DNA from: Cycas panzhihuaensis
Taxonomy: Eukaryota; Cycadophyta
Length of the DNA stretch: 64,000 bases
Direction: 5' to 3'
NCBI GenBank assembly: GCA_023213395.1
Contig: CM041465.1
Span: forward strand, 198,717,741-198,781,740
The position numbers were made by a program, and so were the translations under genes. Positions 35,238-46,750 of the stretch are shown in pieces. The notes under the pieces were generated by a model. That model was not told where the DNA came from. It saw nothing but the letters and a program-made list of their open reading frames with translations, and ran no database searches. Position 1 is the stretch's first letter. The number at the start of each line of letters is the position of its first letter.

Positions 35238-35898
35238 AGGATATGTACATGCTGATTTGACAAGGGAAAGCACAGGCCTCTAGGGGGTCATATATAGGAC
35301 CATATGATTGTATCCCCCTTGCAAGGACATCGGCTTCCCAGGATGTATGATGATATGATTTTTGATATGTATATATATATGCATGGGGTGATTGGAACCC
35401 CATTTGGATATGAGATGCTGTATATGATGTATCGTGTGTGGATGATATGCATATTTATTTTTGTGTATTGCGAATATTATATTGTAGGTGTTTTATGTTG
35501 TGGATATTTTGTTGTATGATGCACACGTTTCCTCCCATGTACGACCACACACCTAACAGGGGCACACACACGCCCGTGAGCGGATGACATAGAAGTGTGA
35601 GGTTAGGGAGCGGGACTGAGTACATGTCTGTGAGAGCATAGCGATATGCGAAGGAAACCAAGGTGAAAGGTGAAAGGGCAACGATGCCCCCAAACGTCTT
35701 CCGATTGGGGGATGCCCAAGCAAGATGACACAAGGGTTCCCGAGAGAATACGGGAATGCGGGTTCCGCGGAAGGAACCGAAAAGAAGAAGAAGGATCCAT
35801 CCTAAATTGCCATTCTACCCGAGGTTGGGAAGAATGGGGACAACCTAAGATGGTAGTTTAGGCTCATTTCGGAGCAAGGCGAAGGGATCGCCAAGGGA
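35238..35898. other. Convergent 3' region between antisense frame and integrase
   Basis: The plus-strand antisense frame and the minus-strand pol both end here. No gene was recognised. The part 35340-35520 is AT-rich (repeated TATATGATGTAT-like words), which could hold polyadenylation signals for one or both transcripts. Confidence 0.4.
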
Positions 35899-36950
35899 TC
35901 ATGCGTAAAACTTCTTAAGGAACATCCCATTAACAGCTTTCTCAAATTCGAGCCCCTCCAGGGTGGCTATCCTATAAGCACCATTATCGAAGGATTCGAT
36001 AATGACAAAAGGACCAACCCATTGGGGTTTGAATTTGGTCAAACAGTCATGGAGATATTTGAGCTTGAGGACGTAGTCCCCAGGAAACAAATGGTAGAAA
36101 CGAAGGCGTTTATCATGGGCCCTTTGTGAGCGGGCTTTGGATGCTAGGTTAGCCTGATAGGCGGCTAAGCGTCTCTCATCCAAAGCTTCGAGGTCGAGCA
36201 GGCGGGCCTGACGGATCGACTCTTCATCAATGAAACCTCGAAGGGAGACTCGCAAGGAAGGAATCTCCACCTCCAATGGGAGTACCGCCTCAGTACCGTG
36301 GACCAGGGAGAACAGGGTCATTCCCGTGGAGGAACGGATAGAGGTACGATAAGTCCACAAGGCGGATGGCAACTGAAGGTGCCAATCCCTTTGGGATTGA
36401 GCAACGGTTTTCTTGAGGATGCTGACAAGAGTCTTATTAAAAGACTCCACTTGGCCATTTGCCTGAGGGTAATAAGGGGAAGAAGTCTTATGAGAGATTT
36501 TGAACTTCTCACAAAGCTCATCCACCTCCTTATTACAGAAAGGAGTTCCATTGTCAGTGATTAGGACATCCGGAATTTCGAAACGGCAAATGATGTGCTG
36601 GTAAATGAATGTGGCAATTGTTTTACCGGGGGTAGTGATCAAGGGGATGGCCTCTGCCCATTTGGTGAAATACTCTGTGGCAGTCAAGATGAACTTGTGC
36701 TGTGATGTCGAAGGTGGGGAGATATCTCCAATGAGGTCTAGTCCCCACTAAGCGAAGGGCCATGGCGAAACAATAGGATGCAAGGCCTCAGAAGGCACAT
36801 GGGAAATGTTGGCGTGCTTTTGACATCGCCGACATTTCAGAGTAAAGGCGTGAGCGTCTTTAAAAAGAGACGGCCAAAAGTAACCCATGCGAAGGATCCT
36901 CTGAGCCATAGACTGACCCCCAAAGTGACCTCTATAAATGCCGTGGTGGC
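35899..36950 (-). pseudogene. Tat-like element integrase
   Basis: The integrase zinc-binding part (CRRCQKHAN about 36830-36800) and WGLDLIGDISPP are separated from the rest by an in-frame stop near 36747. The open frame 36687-35899 (262 codons) holds the catalytic core from TATEYFTKWAEA, then VLITDNGTPF (second Asp) and NGQVESFNKTL with the catalytic Glu intact, unlike the copia elements in this window. The C-terminal part ends with FKPQWVGPFVI, NGAYRIATLEG and the terminal NGMFLKKFY, typical of Tat-type integrases. No chromodomain follows. Confidence 0.9.
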
Positions 36951-37745
36951 ATTCACACCGGCCTGGCCTGGTGCTGGTGACGCAATGAGGAGGATCCCAT
37001 CGAAGGACCTCTTATACAATACCTCGTCCACGAGGAGGTATTGCCTGGCAGAAGTTCGGATACAAGATTTAACTTTATTACTAGCATCGGAGCGGTATTG
37101 CTGCTGCGTGAGATACCGCACTATGTCACCGTACCACTCATTGTCGATGAGTGGATGGGGAGGAGCTCCCTGAATCGTCAATATAGACTCATCGGGGAGA
37201 GAGTCATCAACGGGAGTATCAAAGGAGTTAGGGATAGGGGCGTCCGCAAGTTGCTCGGCCACTATCACGCCCTTCTTTGATTTTCGGTTAACGATAAGGA
37301 GATCAAATTCTTGGAGTAGGACGGCCCAACGACCGGCCCTACCCGTCAAATCCGAACGAGTTAGTAAGTATCTCAAGGGATCGGATTGAACGATCACCTT
37401 GGTAGTATTGCCGAGCAAGTAGTGCCTAAACATCTTGGTCGCATGGACCAAGGAGAGGCATTCCTTCTCGGCAGGGGAATAGTTAAGCTCAGCAGCCATG
37501 AGAGTGCGACTGATGAAATATATAGCTCTCTCAGTTCTTGAGTCGTCCTCCTGAGCGAGCATAGCACCCAAGGACTCGTCAGTCGCTGAGGTATACAGGA
37601 CGAAGAGCCTATCGAATCGGGGAGGCGCCAACATAGGAGCGGAAGCCAGGGCTTGCTTAAGTCCTTCGAAGGCCTTTTGGGTCTTATCAAACCAGGCAAA
37701 AGGAGCTCCCTTCTTCAACAGGTTTGTGAGGGGTTTAGCGCTCAT
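36951..37745 (-). pseudogene. Tat-like element gypsy RNase H and integrase linker
   Basis: The open frame runs 37745-36837. It begins at the RT-connection (KPLTNLLKKGAPFAWFDK) and passes into RNase H: LYTSATDESLGAMLAQ with the first catalytic Asp, AELNYSPAEKECLSLVHA with the Glu, and IVQSDPLRYLLTR with the Asp. A linker and the start of the integrase N-terminal domain (YLLVDEVLYKRSFDG) follow, before frame loss near 36950. The RNase H residues needed for catalysis appear intact. Confidence 0.88.
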
Positions 37746-38540
37746 AGCGAAGTCGGCTAAGAAGCGCCTGAGGAAACCGAGCCTGCCTAGAAACGACTTA
37801 ATCTACCGTTGAGTTCTAGGTGGCGGCATGTCGAGGATCGCCCTGACTTTGTCTGGGTCGATTTGAATTCCCTGCTTGGATACGGGGAATCCAAGGAGTT
37901 TGCCCGAGGTAACGGCAAACACACATTTAAGCTGATTAAGGCTGACGTGATACTCGCGGCATCGTGAGAAGATGGCACGCAAGTCGGAAGGGTGATGGGC
38001 TCTCACGCGGGAAAGACCCATCATATCATCCATGAAGACCTCCAACGTGTCATTGATGAGATCATGGAAGACGAAATGCATGGCTCTTTGCAAGTAGCAC
38101 CGCATTTTAAGGCCAAAGGGCATCGCCAGGCGAAGGTACCCCAAGGAGTAGTGAAGGCCGCCTTATGGCGGTCTTCGGAGAAATCAATTTGGTTGTAACC
38201 GAGAAGCCATCCATTACGACATCACTGAATCCGTGATGCGATCAATGATCTGATCTAGGAAGGGTAACGGGAAATTGTCCTTAGGACAAGCGTTGTTGAT
38301 GTCACGAAATTCGATGCATATACGGATTGCCCCGTTCTTTTTAGCAATGGGAACAATGTTGGAGACCCACTTGGGGTAGTCAATAGAAGTAATGAGCCCA
38401 GCGTCCAAAAGCTTCTCTACCTCCATCTTGACAGTGGTAGAGAGCTTCGGGTGAAGGGGACGCTGCTTCTGGCGCCCACCCTGTGCGCCAGGAAGGGTGG
38501 TGAGGTTATGAGTGACAATCGAGGGGTCGATTCCCTTCAT
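37746..38540 (-). pseudogene. Tat-like element reverse transcriptase
   Basis: Two open parts, 38540-38214 and 38144-37803, separated by about 70 bp where the expected residues continue in another frame (GYNQIDFSEDRHKAAFTTPW is readable there). Motifs in order: LLDAGLITSIDYPKWVSN, VPIAKKNGAIRICIEFRDIN, the NACPKDNFPLPFLDQIID segment, MPFGLKM and the active site VFMDDM (family YVDD or FMDD). At least two frameshifts and one stop inactivate it. Confidence 0.9.
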
Positions 38541-38576
38541 GTCAGCATAATCCCATGCAAAAATGTCTTGAAACTC

Positions 38577-39500
38577 CTAGAACCGAAGGGAGTATTCCCT
38601 TACCTCATCAAGAGAACATTCCAACCCAACCTTAATGACCTTGCCCAGGGCCAAGACTACGTCTTGAGTTGCCCCCATGCACATGGCGTTGCCCTCCTCG
38701 AAGTGGAGAGGGGTAAGATCAACGGGAGGAGGAGGAATAGGAGACGGGATCAGATCAGCAAGCGTGGATCCGATCGCTAGGATCTTCTGGTGACCAAGCC
38801 GGTGGTGACCAGAAGGCAGGTTTGGCGCAAGGCCTGCTAGATGCTCAAGTAGGGCTTCGTCATCCTCGAAATAATCCACCCCATGGATGACCTTACTTCG
38901 AGTAGGAGAAGCGCTAGAGGGAGTGAGAGCAACGGGACCGTGATGACCATCGGGTTGCTCAGCTTCCTCGCAGAAATCCGAAGGAAAAATAGAAAGGTGC
39001 CCCTCGGAAGGAGCGAAAGGCAATTCCTCAAAACCATTACCTACGGGGGGTAATGAAAAAGGAGAACTGGCGACAGGCGGGTCAACACAAGCGATGACGT
39101 GTGACATGCACGAGGGGCTAGCCTCACCAACGAGAGAGGTTCTAGACGGGGATCTAGAACAATGCAGGTGCAACCTACTGGTGTGAAGGAAAGAGACGGG
39201 GTGAGGACAATCCTCGTCTTCGTCGAGCGACTCATCATTGCTGAATGAAGCAAGGTACCCGTAACTCCCAACGCCAATGGGGGCAAAACGCGTGAGACTA
39301 GGAGGAGAAGACGCGGGATCTTCTTCAGACGGATTAGGTATACCAATAGAGCAAGCCGAGGCATGGGTAGATGAACCTTGGTTTACCGAACTGGTAGAAC
39401 GAGTTTGCTTAGTAAAAGGGCATTCACAGGGAATCACTCTCATCCGTCCGTCATGGACGAATTTAAGTTGTCCCCAAAGGGTCGAGCACACGGCTCCCAT
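38577..39500 (-). CDS. Tat-like element protease-RT linker frame
   Basis: Open for 307 codons. It starts with IDQMGAVCSTLWGQLKFVHD-like residues that close the retropepsin region (family LLGRPWIHAMGAV..), then a Ser/Pro-rich acidic stretch of about 200 residues with no recognisable fold, and ends just before RT. It lies in the pol reading direction, in a different frame from the protease part upstream because of a frameshift or stop near 39598. Probably a spacer within the polyprotein rather than a separate gene. Confidence 0.6.
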   Translation of the reverse strand: MGAVCSTLWGQLKFVHDGRMRVIPCECPFTKQTRSTSSVNQGSSTHASACSIGIPNPSEEDPASSPPSLTRFAPIGVGSYGYLASFSNDESLDEDEDCPHPVSFLHTSRLHLHCSRSPSRTSLVGEASPSCMSHVIACVDPPVASSPFSLPPVGNGFEELPFAPSEGHLSIFPSDFCEEAEQPDGHHGPVALTPSSASPTRSKVIHGVDYFEDDEALLEHLAGLAPNLPSGHHRLGHQKILAIGSTLADLIPSPIPPPPVDLTPLHFEEGNAMCMGATQDVVLALGKVIKVGLECSLDEVREYSLRF

Positions 39501-39995
39501 TTGATCGAGCTATGGACGACCTAGAAGGAGGTTGTAATCCACATCAACGTCAAGGACTACAACGTCAACAAGAATGGTCTTACCCTCAAGGGTGTTTTAA
39601 TCGCGATGCATCCCGAGGGTCTTCTCGCTACCATCATAACCTTGGCATTGCCACGGAACGAGTTCCAAGGCAGAAATACCAAGCTCTTGCATGACACGCA
39701 AGGGCATGGCATTGACGGAAGAACCGTTGTCGACAACGGTTCTTCGAAGAGTACAATCAAGCGTATCGATGGTGATGGTGAATGTGAAGTTCCACTGACG
39801 TTCCCTTTCACTGGCAGGGGGAATATCCTTAGGATCAAAGGAAATAGCGGGTCCACAACCTTGGGCGACACCTAAAGTGTGGACAGGTACATCACTCGAT
39901 CCTAAAGCTTCCAGGAGGAGGGCCCGTTGCTCGGGACAACTCCTCAGAACGTCCATCAAGGACATTCCTGCAGCGACCATATGGAGCTCGTCCAC
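39501..39995 (-). pseudogene. Tat-like element retropepsin (aspartic protease)
   Basis: The open frame 39995-39597 contains LDCTLRRTVVDNGSSVNAMP, the plant gypsy protease active-site region (Asp-Asn-Gly-Ser), followed by LRVMQELGI. A stop at about 39597 precedes a stretch readable as VDVDYNLLLGRPWIDQ before 39500, the second half of the protease. It would process the Gag-Pol polyprotein. Confidence 0.82.
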
Positions 39996-40466
39996 GACAG
40001 AGAAAGGCTTACCCTTCCCAGTAGGTTGGGTAAGTGCCCTTCAGAAATCGTAACGACCCGGGCATACAGGAATAGCCTTGGGAAAGAGAGGGACTTCCGG
40101 AGGAAGGGTCTCCGGAAGAGGGTCGGAAGGAGCGGAAGAACCAGCAACTCCCGCCGCTTCCTTAGCGGCTTGAGATCGCGTAAGGGCGAAAGTCAGAGTT
40201 GCTTTAAGCAACTGGATCGCCTTCTTCCCTCTGTTCCGGGGTCGTGAAGGCGACGGGGTGCGGCGGCTAGGAGAACGAGAAGAGGAAGAAGAATTCCGAG
40301 TGCCCTTCCCTTTGTCGCGGGAAGGACGGGGATCAGGCGATCTTCCTCAGTTACAGTTGTTCTCAGTTTGGGTATTACGATCACGTTCCCCGTGCTTAGG
40401 GAACGGATCCTTATGAACTGGTTGATCCAAATTAGGCCTTGAAGCCCGTTTGGAAGAAGAATCGCG

Positions 40467-42549
40467 TCAAGGGGCATCCTTTGGATGCTGGGCCCTACAA
40501 CACGAATCGTCGTGGAAGCAATCCCCATGAATGGAGCACCACTTCTTCTCAAGCGAAGGGTCGGACCTTCTCGCTTCAGAGGACTGGGCGTTTCCATTCC
40601 TGGGAAGAGGAGCTTGGGTAATTTGTTGGACTTGTTTGTTTGATGTAGGGGATGAAGGACCTTGAAGCTTGAGATCCTTCATCGTACGCTCGAATGAGCA
40701 TATAGTTGATGTGAGAGGGTCTAAAGTCCTCTCGGTAGGATGAGAGGAAGACCGCGCTTACCGGAAGGTTTGGTATCTTTGGTACGGGGTGGTGCCTCAC
40801 GGCCAGTGAGGGCTTAAGAGGTTTCTTGAGACCCGCTTGGATCTCAATAGCCTCCAACGCCAAGCACTTGGTGATCGCGGAATCACATGTGGTCGCCCCC
40901 ATCTTGAGGACTTCCACGTGGACTTCGGGACGAAGCGCATTGACGAACAGGTCTCGCTTCAACTCCTCGGGCAATGTTACCTTAGTGGAGTGAAGCAAGT
41001 CGTGGAATCGTCGCACAAAGTCACGATTCATCTCATCGTGACCTTGTTTGAGCGAAAGAAGGGACTTCATTCCGCTCTCGAATGGACGAGCTACATCAAA
41101 ATAGTTGATGAACTCATCTACCAATTGCTGGAATGAATGGATTGAATGGGCAGGGAGATGGTAGAACCATTTGAGGGCATCACCCTGCAGGGATCTCAGG
41201 AATAGTTTCATCAAAATATGGTCGTAAGCCCAGTAATCGATGCATGCCATAGAAAAACTACGGACATGCTCCGCCGGGTCTTGTGATGAAGTTCCATCGA
41301 ATCTAGGAACTTCAGGGGGATGAGGCGGCAAGTTGGTTCGCAACGCCTCAACCGAAAGAGGGGTTGACCTAAAGTCCATGAAGGGGCGCTCCCTTGCCTG
41401 AACCGTAGGATCAACGAATGCCGAAGTAGGTAACGTACAAGGAGCGGGTGGGGTTGGAACACCCATCCCTCCTTGAGGAAGCGCCCCTTGCTGAAAAGAG
41501 GCATGGGGGTAGGTGCCTTGGAAGGGAGTCGGGTTCCTTTGCGAAGGCACAATGGATGGGATTGCGTTGGAAGAAGGACAAGACGGATGTGGAACCGGGT
41601 TTTGCCAATATGGGCCACCCGTAGGTGGAGCAACCCCATATCGGTGTAGCGGATCCACCCCATAAACGGGAAGACGGCTTCCTCTACCCTGCCCCCAAGG
41701 TTGAGAGGTATATCCTGGGGGAACGTAGAAGGAAGCACCAACGTGCTGGGCTAGAGGATGCGTGGGAGCGGATCCCACATGACTAGTGGTTGGAAAGTTA
41801 GTAGGGCCAATAGGCCTACTAGGGACGGTATGCGCCACATTAGGGGATGGCACATTGGTTTGATTATGAGCGGGTATGCTAACCCTTAATTGAGGGAAAG
41901 ACACACCGCGAGAAGATCCTAAGGCATTAGGACCTTGATGAGGCATGGAAGGTGCCACACATGCCCCCACTGCAGGAAATGAGTGGGACGTACGTGTAGG
42001 CACGAAGGGATTTGTGGTCATAGGAAGGGTGGATGAGGATGAGGCATGAGGCGGAGGAGCGGAAGAGGAAGAGGCCCCTCCACGAAGGGCATCCTCAAAC
42101 CACCTAGGACGCGGTTGCAAGCGTGCTGCGCGGTAACACTCATTGAAAGCTTCAACTACGTCAACAGGAGGAGTCCTTACATACTCGTAAGAGGTGATCG
42201 GAACCTCAAACAAAGTAGGATCCTCGGAACGTTCCTCATAAGAATTGCCAACTACGTGGCAACCCTCAAGAGGAACGGGTCCTTCTACGGCGTGGGTAGA
42301 AGGATGAGCATCAAAAGAAAGGTGTTGGTCATTTAGATAATAAAGGGGGTCGTCACCCTCTTGGGTGGACCCGAGAATAGCAGGAGAAAAGGCATGGGTT
42401 TCCATGGTTGAAGTGTGGTAGGTCCAATCGAAAGAGTACCCTCCATAGTCGGATCGGAATCCGACGAGGCAAGAAGGCGATACTCGAGGTCCTCTAACAA
42501 AGGAGGTAGACTGCGCAAACGACGAGAGAAACGTCGCATGCAAGGTCAA
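40467..42549 (-). CDS. Tat-like element gag
   Basis: Open for 657 codons (42549-40576), starting about 160 bp inside the 5' LTR end. The N-terminal half is rich in Pro, Ser and Thr. The retrotransposon gag domain occupies about residues 410-600: PPEVPRFDGTSSQDPAEHVR, GDALKWFYHLP, FINYFDVARP, MNRDFVRRFHDLL and LFVNALRPEVHVEVLKM. Its extreme C-terminus is in another frame (40682-40467), with a CX2HX4HX4C motif (CSIHGDCFHDDSC) near 40555-40520 that resembles the zinc finger of Tat gag proteins. It is thus one frameshift short of intact. Role: the structural shell of the virus-like particle. Confidence 0.85.
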
Positions 42550-42708
42550 CCGACGATGTTAGGAAAAGAGAAAGAGTGGTAAAACACACGCGTTGGCGGC
42601 TACCCAACGTGGAGATCGAGATAGGTATAAAAATGATCACACAAGAGTAGCGAAACCAACCGAAGAGAGCGAAACTAGCTCTCTTCCGGCGATCCCAATA
42701 TGGTCGCA

Positions 42709-44622
42709 TGGGTGGGCCACGCTACGGGATAACTACCTAACTGGTAGATGTAAGGGAGAGTGAGTGGTGGAATGATAGAAGGTGGGACCTAAAAGGTGGG
42801 TAACTATCACGCAGAGCGCCCCGTGCGCCGGAGCGCAAGTTTGGGATCTGCAATGGAGTATGGCTACTATTGGGTGACCCTTCACCACTTCGAATAAGCG
42901 GTGAAGGTGCGTAGGGCAAACCTGGGTTGACCTAGGAGTAGGACCCTCCCACCCTTGGGTGGCCAGAAGGGAGACAGAGAGAGACTAATGGAGATAGGCC
43001 AAGAGCAAGCCTACACAACCTAACCGGGTACACGAGTGATGCGGGAAGCAAGGCACTCATGTGGTTAAGGAGAGAGGAGGAAAGGTAGGGTGGAGGAGGA
43101 CTCCTACAATCTTTCCTACGAATGATAAAGATGCATGCAACAAGACAAACGAATCGCAAACAAATACCAAACCAATTTTTCCCTTTTAAGCTTCCAATGT
43201 ACTAATTACTAAGAAAGAAATAAAAGGAAAAGAAAGGGTAGCAGAGGGGGACGAAACGTGCACCTGGACCGAAGGTATGCGAGACGAAGTAGCCTTCTTG
43301 AGGAGCACCCAACCACTCCGCGCGACGTACTGGATGCGAGATGTTGCGGCGGGCAAAAGAGGGGCTTCCTTACCTTCCACGGGAAATCACGTGCGACACC
43401 AAAGAAAGGAAAGAAACACTAACCAATAAATGAGATAGCATAAAAACATAACATATGTAGAAGTACTTACCGGTAACGAGGCCAACAGGCAAGGTCCTCC
43501 ATGCGTCCCGAATACTTGTAAGCAACAGCGGTCTCTCTCTTCCGGAAGGAAGGACGCTAACATGCAGCACAAAACTCTAACGATATATGCCTAAGTAACA
43601 TAAACGAGAATCTGAAAAGGAGAGGCAAGGGATTTACCTCAGCCAAAGGGCAGCGGAGAGGGGCTGATAAATCAGCCCAGATCTGAGGTAGAGTGGGTTT
43701 GAGGCCCTGCTACGGAGATGTGACGGGAAACACCTGCACTTGGGGCGCTTATGGACTGCCTGGGCGAAGATCAGCTGGAAATCACTTCAAAGGAGCCCTC
43801 TCCAAGGCGTTTGAGGGGCTGGGAGAATGTCTCAACCACGCCAAAGGAGAGTTGGGCGCTGTATGAAGGGTGCAGTCCGATTCTTGAAGAAAATGCAGAG
43901 AAGAGCGAGCAGAGAGTGTTTCCTGAGAGCAATTCCAAAAGTGAGCAAAAGATCCTTGAAAATGAGCCAAAAGGGCTTAAGTACTCAAGCAAAACCCTAA
44001 AGCGTGCGATTAGGCGCACCGAAGAGAAATAAAGCGCGAGCCACGTGGCGCTTTGCAATAAATACGAAATTGCTACCACGGATTTGTAAAAACAACCTGA
44101 GACAGTCGTATCACGGAATTTCACGCACCACGAATATTCCGGGCAAAGACTACGAAAAATCCCAAGAAGACACACCTAGAGTGAAAATGGGGCCCACCAA
44201 CCACCCAGTCAGGGGCAGATGACCGAAAGGGCAAAAAGGAGGTTAAAACATCTACCCGGGGGGGCACAAGCCATCAAATGGGTCCAAGGGAGCAAAAGTA
44301 GGACTCAAAGGGTGGCAAGCTAACCAACGATGATGAGTCGTCACACCAAGTGAGGTGGCGCAAACCTAGTGGATCCCGGAGCGAGGAGGGCGATGTGGGA
44401 AGTAATACGGTCACTGTGGTGCCACACTACCGGGAGTGTGCCCCTGCTATAGTCGTCATAGGCTAAAAATAAGTGTGGACGACTACAAGGTCTCCCACAA
44501 AGTCATACCTATGCAGATACTCAAGCAAACATCCAGTGAAAGAAAGCGATGATAATACGAGAGATATACCTGCACTTACCTGAGTCGGTGATTCCGTATC
44601 CATTCCCAGAAGCTGGGAAACA
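42709..44622 (-). repeat. Tat-like element 5' LTR
   Basis: Starts TGGGTGGGCC and ends GGGAAACA, followed by GTATA. About 1914 bp and collinear with 29455-31344. The gag frame lies just inside it on the minus strand. The PBS is uncertain: a TGGGATCGCCGG word about 15 bp inside could serve, but I cannot match it to a tRNA. Confidence 0.9.
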
Positions 44623-44627
44623 GTATA

Positions 44628-46288
44628 CAATGCACCATATTTAATTTAAAAAGTAGATGAAGGATTTTCATATTTAAATGATCTCGGCATTGATGCCATA
44701 ATTGGTCTTTTAGAACTTTAGGTGAAACATATGATTTAGAAGCAAATTAGTCATCTAAATCTGATGTTGAAGTAGAAGGATTAGAAGTTGAAGCTATATT
44801 GCTACAAGAACCAAATTCATATGACTTGATCAATGGTCTAGTTATAACATTAAGATTGTATGGTTCCCAATCTTTATATCCTGATACAATTAAGTTACAA
44901 TTCAAATCTATAATCAGGAATTTTCCAAAATAGCTAAATAAAACATCAAAGTTTTATTTATTTATTTAGCTAACTGATAATAAGGTATGTATCATGTGAG
45001 GTACATATAAACATTATTAAGTTGATGTAGAGTATCTGAATTCTTAAATGAGATAAGTACATTGCTAATCTTGGTAACTTTTAGAGTACTATCTTCTCCA
45101 AAAGTGGTATATTAATCCTAAATTAGTCTTATATCAATGATAAGTTCTTCTAAACCAATCATATATTATGAGGCAGTTGAATCGATCAACTAGGAAATGT
45201 TAGAATGATGAGTTAATAAAGTAGCGAAGAAAAGATTTTAAGAGTTGGCCATGTGGCCTCCTTGATTATATCTTTAGTTACAATTCCTATTTTCTTGGTT
45301 GCTTTAAGGAGCATTCTAATTTTATCTCCTCGGCCCCTAGTAATTTTGCTAATTTTATCTTTGTTGCCCCTAATAATTTTTACATACATTATTTTAATCA
45401 CCCTGCATAGTAGGGTGATTTAGAAACTATTGTTGTATAAGGTCAACTCTCTTTTTTATACAGTGAAGTGCTATATGTCTACGTTTTCCATAACAGTGAC
45501 AAACAACCTAAGGATTATAAGGTGGTTGAAGTTGATGTGGATGATATAACTACTAATTAGTCTACCAATTTAAATTTAATTAACCAAATTGATGTGTTAA
45601 ATATGGACATTATGGTCTTTCTCTATGTCAAGCTACAAATATTAGTGTGGAAGAGGAAGCACCTATATTCCCTAAATAATTTAAAATACATTATTCTTAG
45701 ATTAGTAGATCCTCAAATATGTTATAATTAATAGGCGCAAGTCAATCTATATATAATAGATTAGATATGAAGATATTATAACCAAGTTGTAAGACATTGA
45801 TAATACAAGATACGAGATCATTATCATATGGTAGCTAATTCGTCACTATCAACTAGTTCTTAATCACCTTAATCTGGGATAAGTAAGTCACTATAGATCC
45901 TATAAAAAGAATAGCGTAAAGCTAGGTTTTGAGCACTCTACCCTAGTAATATCCTTCCTCTAATAGAGTGTATATATGATATTCCAAGCAATTAGAGAGG
46001 TAGGGGTAAGTTTAATACTTTAGTTGACATTATCTTCACGTGACAAGTACAAGAAAGAAATGGCAACTTTATCAAACTCTTCAAAGTTAGCTCTAGCATC
46101 AGATCGAGAGGAATGATGTTCCTAAAATCATTAGGTAATTGAATGGGAACTAGATTAAGAAATTTTCCATAAACAGAAGGCAAAAGTTTATTTATTATTA
46201 ATTTATTCTCAATATATTTTTTCCAAACCAAGAAATTATCATTGCCAAAAAGTTTAATAGTATTAGTTGTAATCATTTGAAGTGCCAT
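44628..46288 (-). pseudogene. Copia-2, right part: gag, protease and pre-integrase
   Basis: The open part 46288-45992 starts MALQMITTNTIKLFGNDNF, a copia gag N-terminus with LVWKKYIENKL. A zinc-knuckle remnant with the pattern C-x2-Y-x4-H-x4-C (second Cys now Tyr) lies at about 45460-45501. The protease site VDSTAS.YM lies near 45170-45195. The pre-integrase motif LWHQCRDHLNM (about 44690-44660) and KLNMVHCI end at the gypsy insertion. The next expected residues are found at 29454, so this half and the left half form one element. Confidence 0.85.
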
Positions 46289-46369
46289 GATGTTTGATAT
46301 GTATCCTATCTAGCTAAAAGAATATGTTAATCTAGGATATATATCTCAGTGTCTATAATCATAAGAGCC

Positions 46370-46750
46370 TCTTGCAGTTTAGATGGTTCTATCTAATGGC
46401 ATACTTACTCACAAGTGATAACTTGAGGACCCAATATTCTTGAAGGTACATAGGTACTATAAAAGGATTAGCCACATCTCTAACACTATTGACCCACCTA
46501 CACTAGATTTATAACCTGAATAATAGATCCTCATTTAAAGACACACTTATAGCCAAGGAACTCACCCCCTCCGGGTTTAACCTAGTCTAAGAACTCTAAG
46601 GTTTTGGATATAACACCTTAGCCTTCCACTCAATATACTTGATAACTAATGAGCTTCCCTAATATTCATAAAATTTGACAAAGACCATTAGTGTATATAG
46701 AGTGGTAACTTTAGAGATCCTAATCATTCCCTTTACAAGTTTAATAATTA
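46370..46750 (-). other. Copia-2 leader block similar to the Copia-1 leader
   Basis: Non-coding, just upstream of Copia-2 gag. It shares with 4890-5290 in Copia-1, in the same order, AAGGAACTCACCCCCTCC/AAGGCACTCACCCTCTCC, ..GGTGGTAACTT/GAGTGGTAACTTTAG.., AGGGGTCCTAACC/AGAGATCCTAATC, and CCTTGCAAGG/CCTTTACAAG. See the finding on this block. Confidence 0.65.

Larger units (their letters stand above)
29455..44622 (-). mobile_element. Tat-like Ty3/gypsy element, 15.17 kb, with extra genes
   Basis: Seen: LTRs of about 1.9 kb with TG..CA ends and the flanking GTATA duplication. The minus-strand order is gag, protease, RT, RNase H, integrase. A plus-strand plant-mobile-domain-like frame and then a second, archaeal-type RNase H on the minus strand lie between integrase and the 3' LTR. 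Known: Tat-clade plant gypsy elements carry extra reading frames and a second RNase H, so the Tat assignment is by features, not by a tree. It is GC-richer than its surroundings. LTR copies are over 90 % alike by eye, so it inserted long after its host element Copia-2 decayed. RT and integrase are broken by frameshifts. No clear PBS or polypurine tract was found. Confidence 0.9.

Noticed and set aside
38451-38780. Plus-strand frames across the Tat-like pol, here and at 36298-36564 and 36778-37173
   Set aside because: They are antisense shadows of RT, integrase and linker coding sequence.
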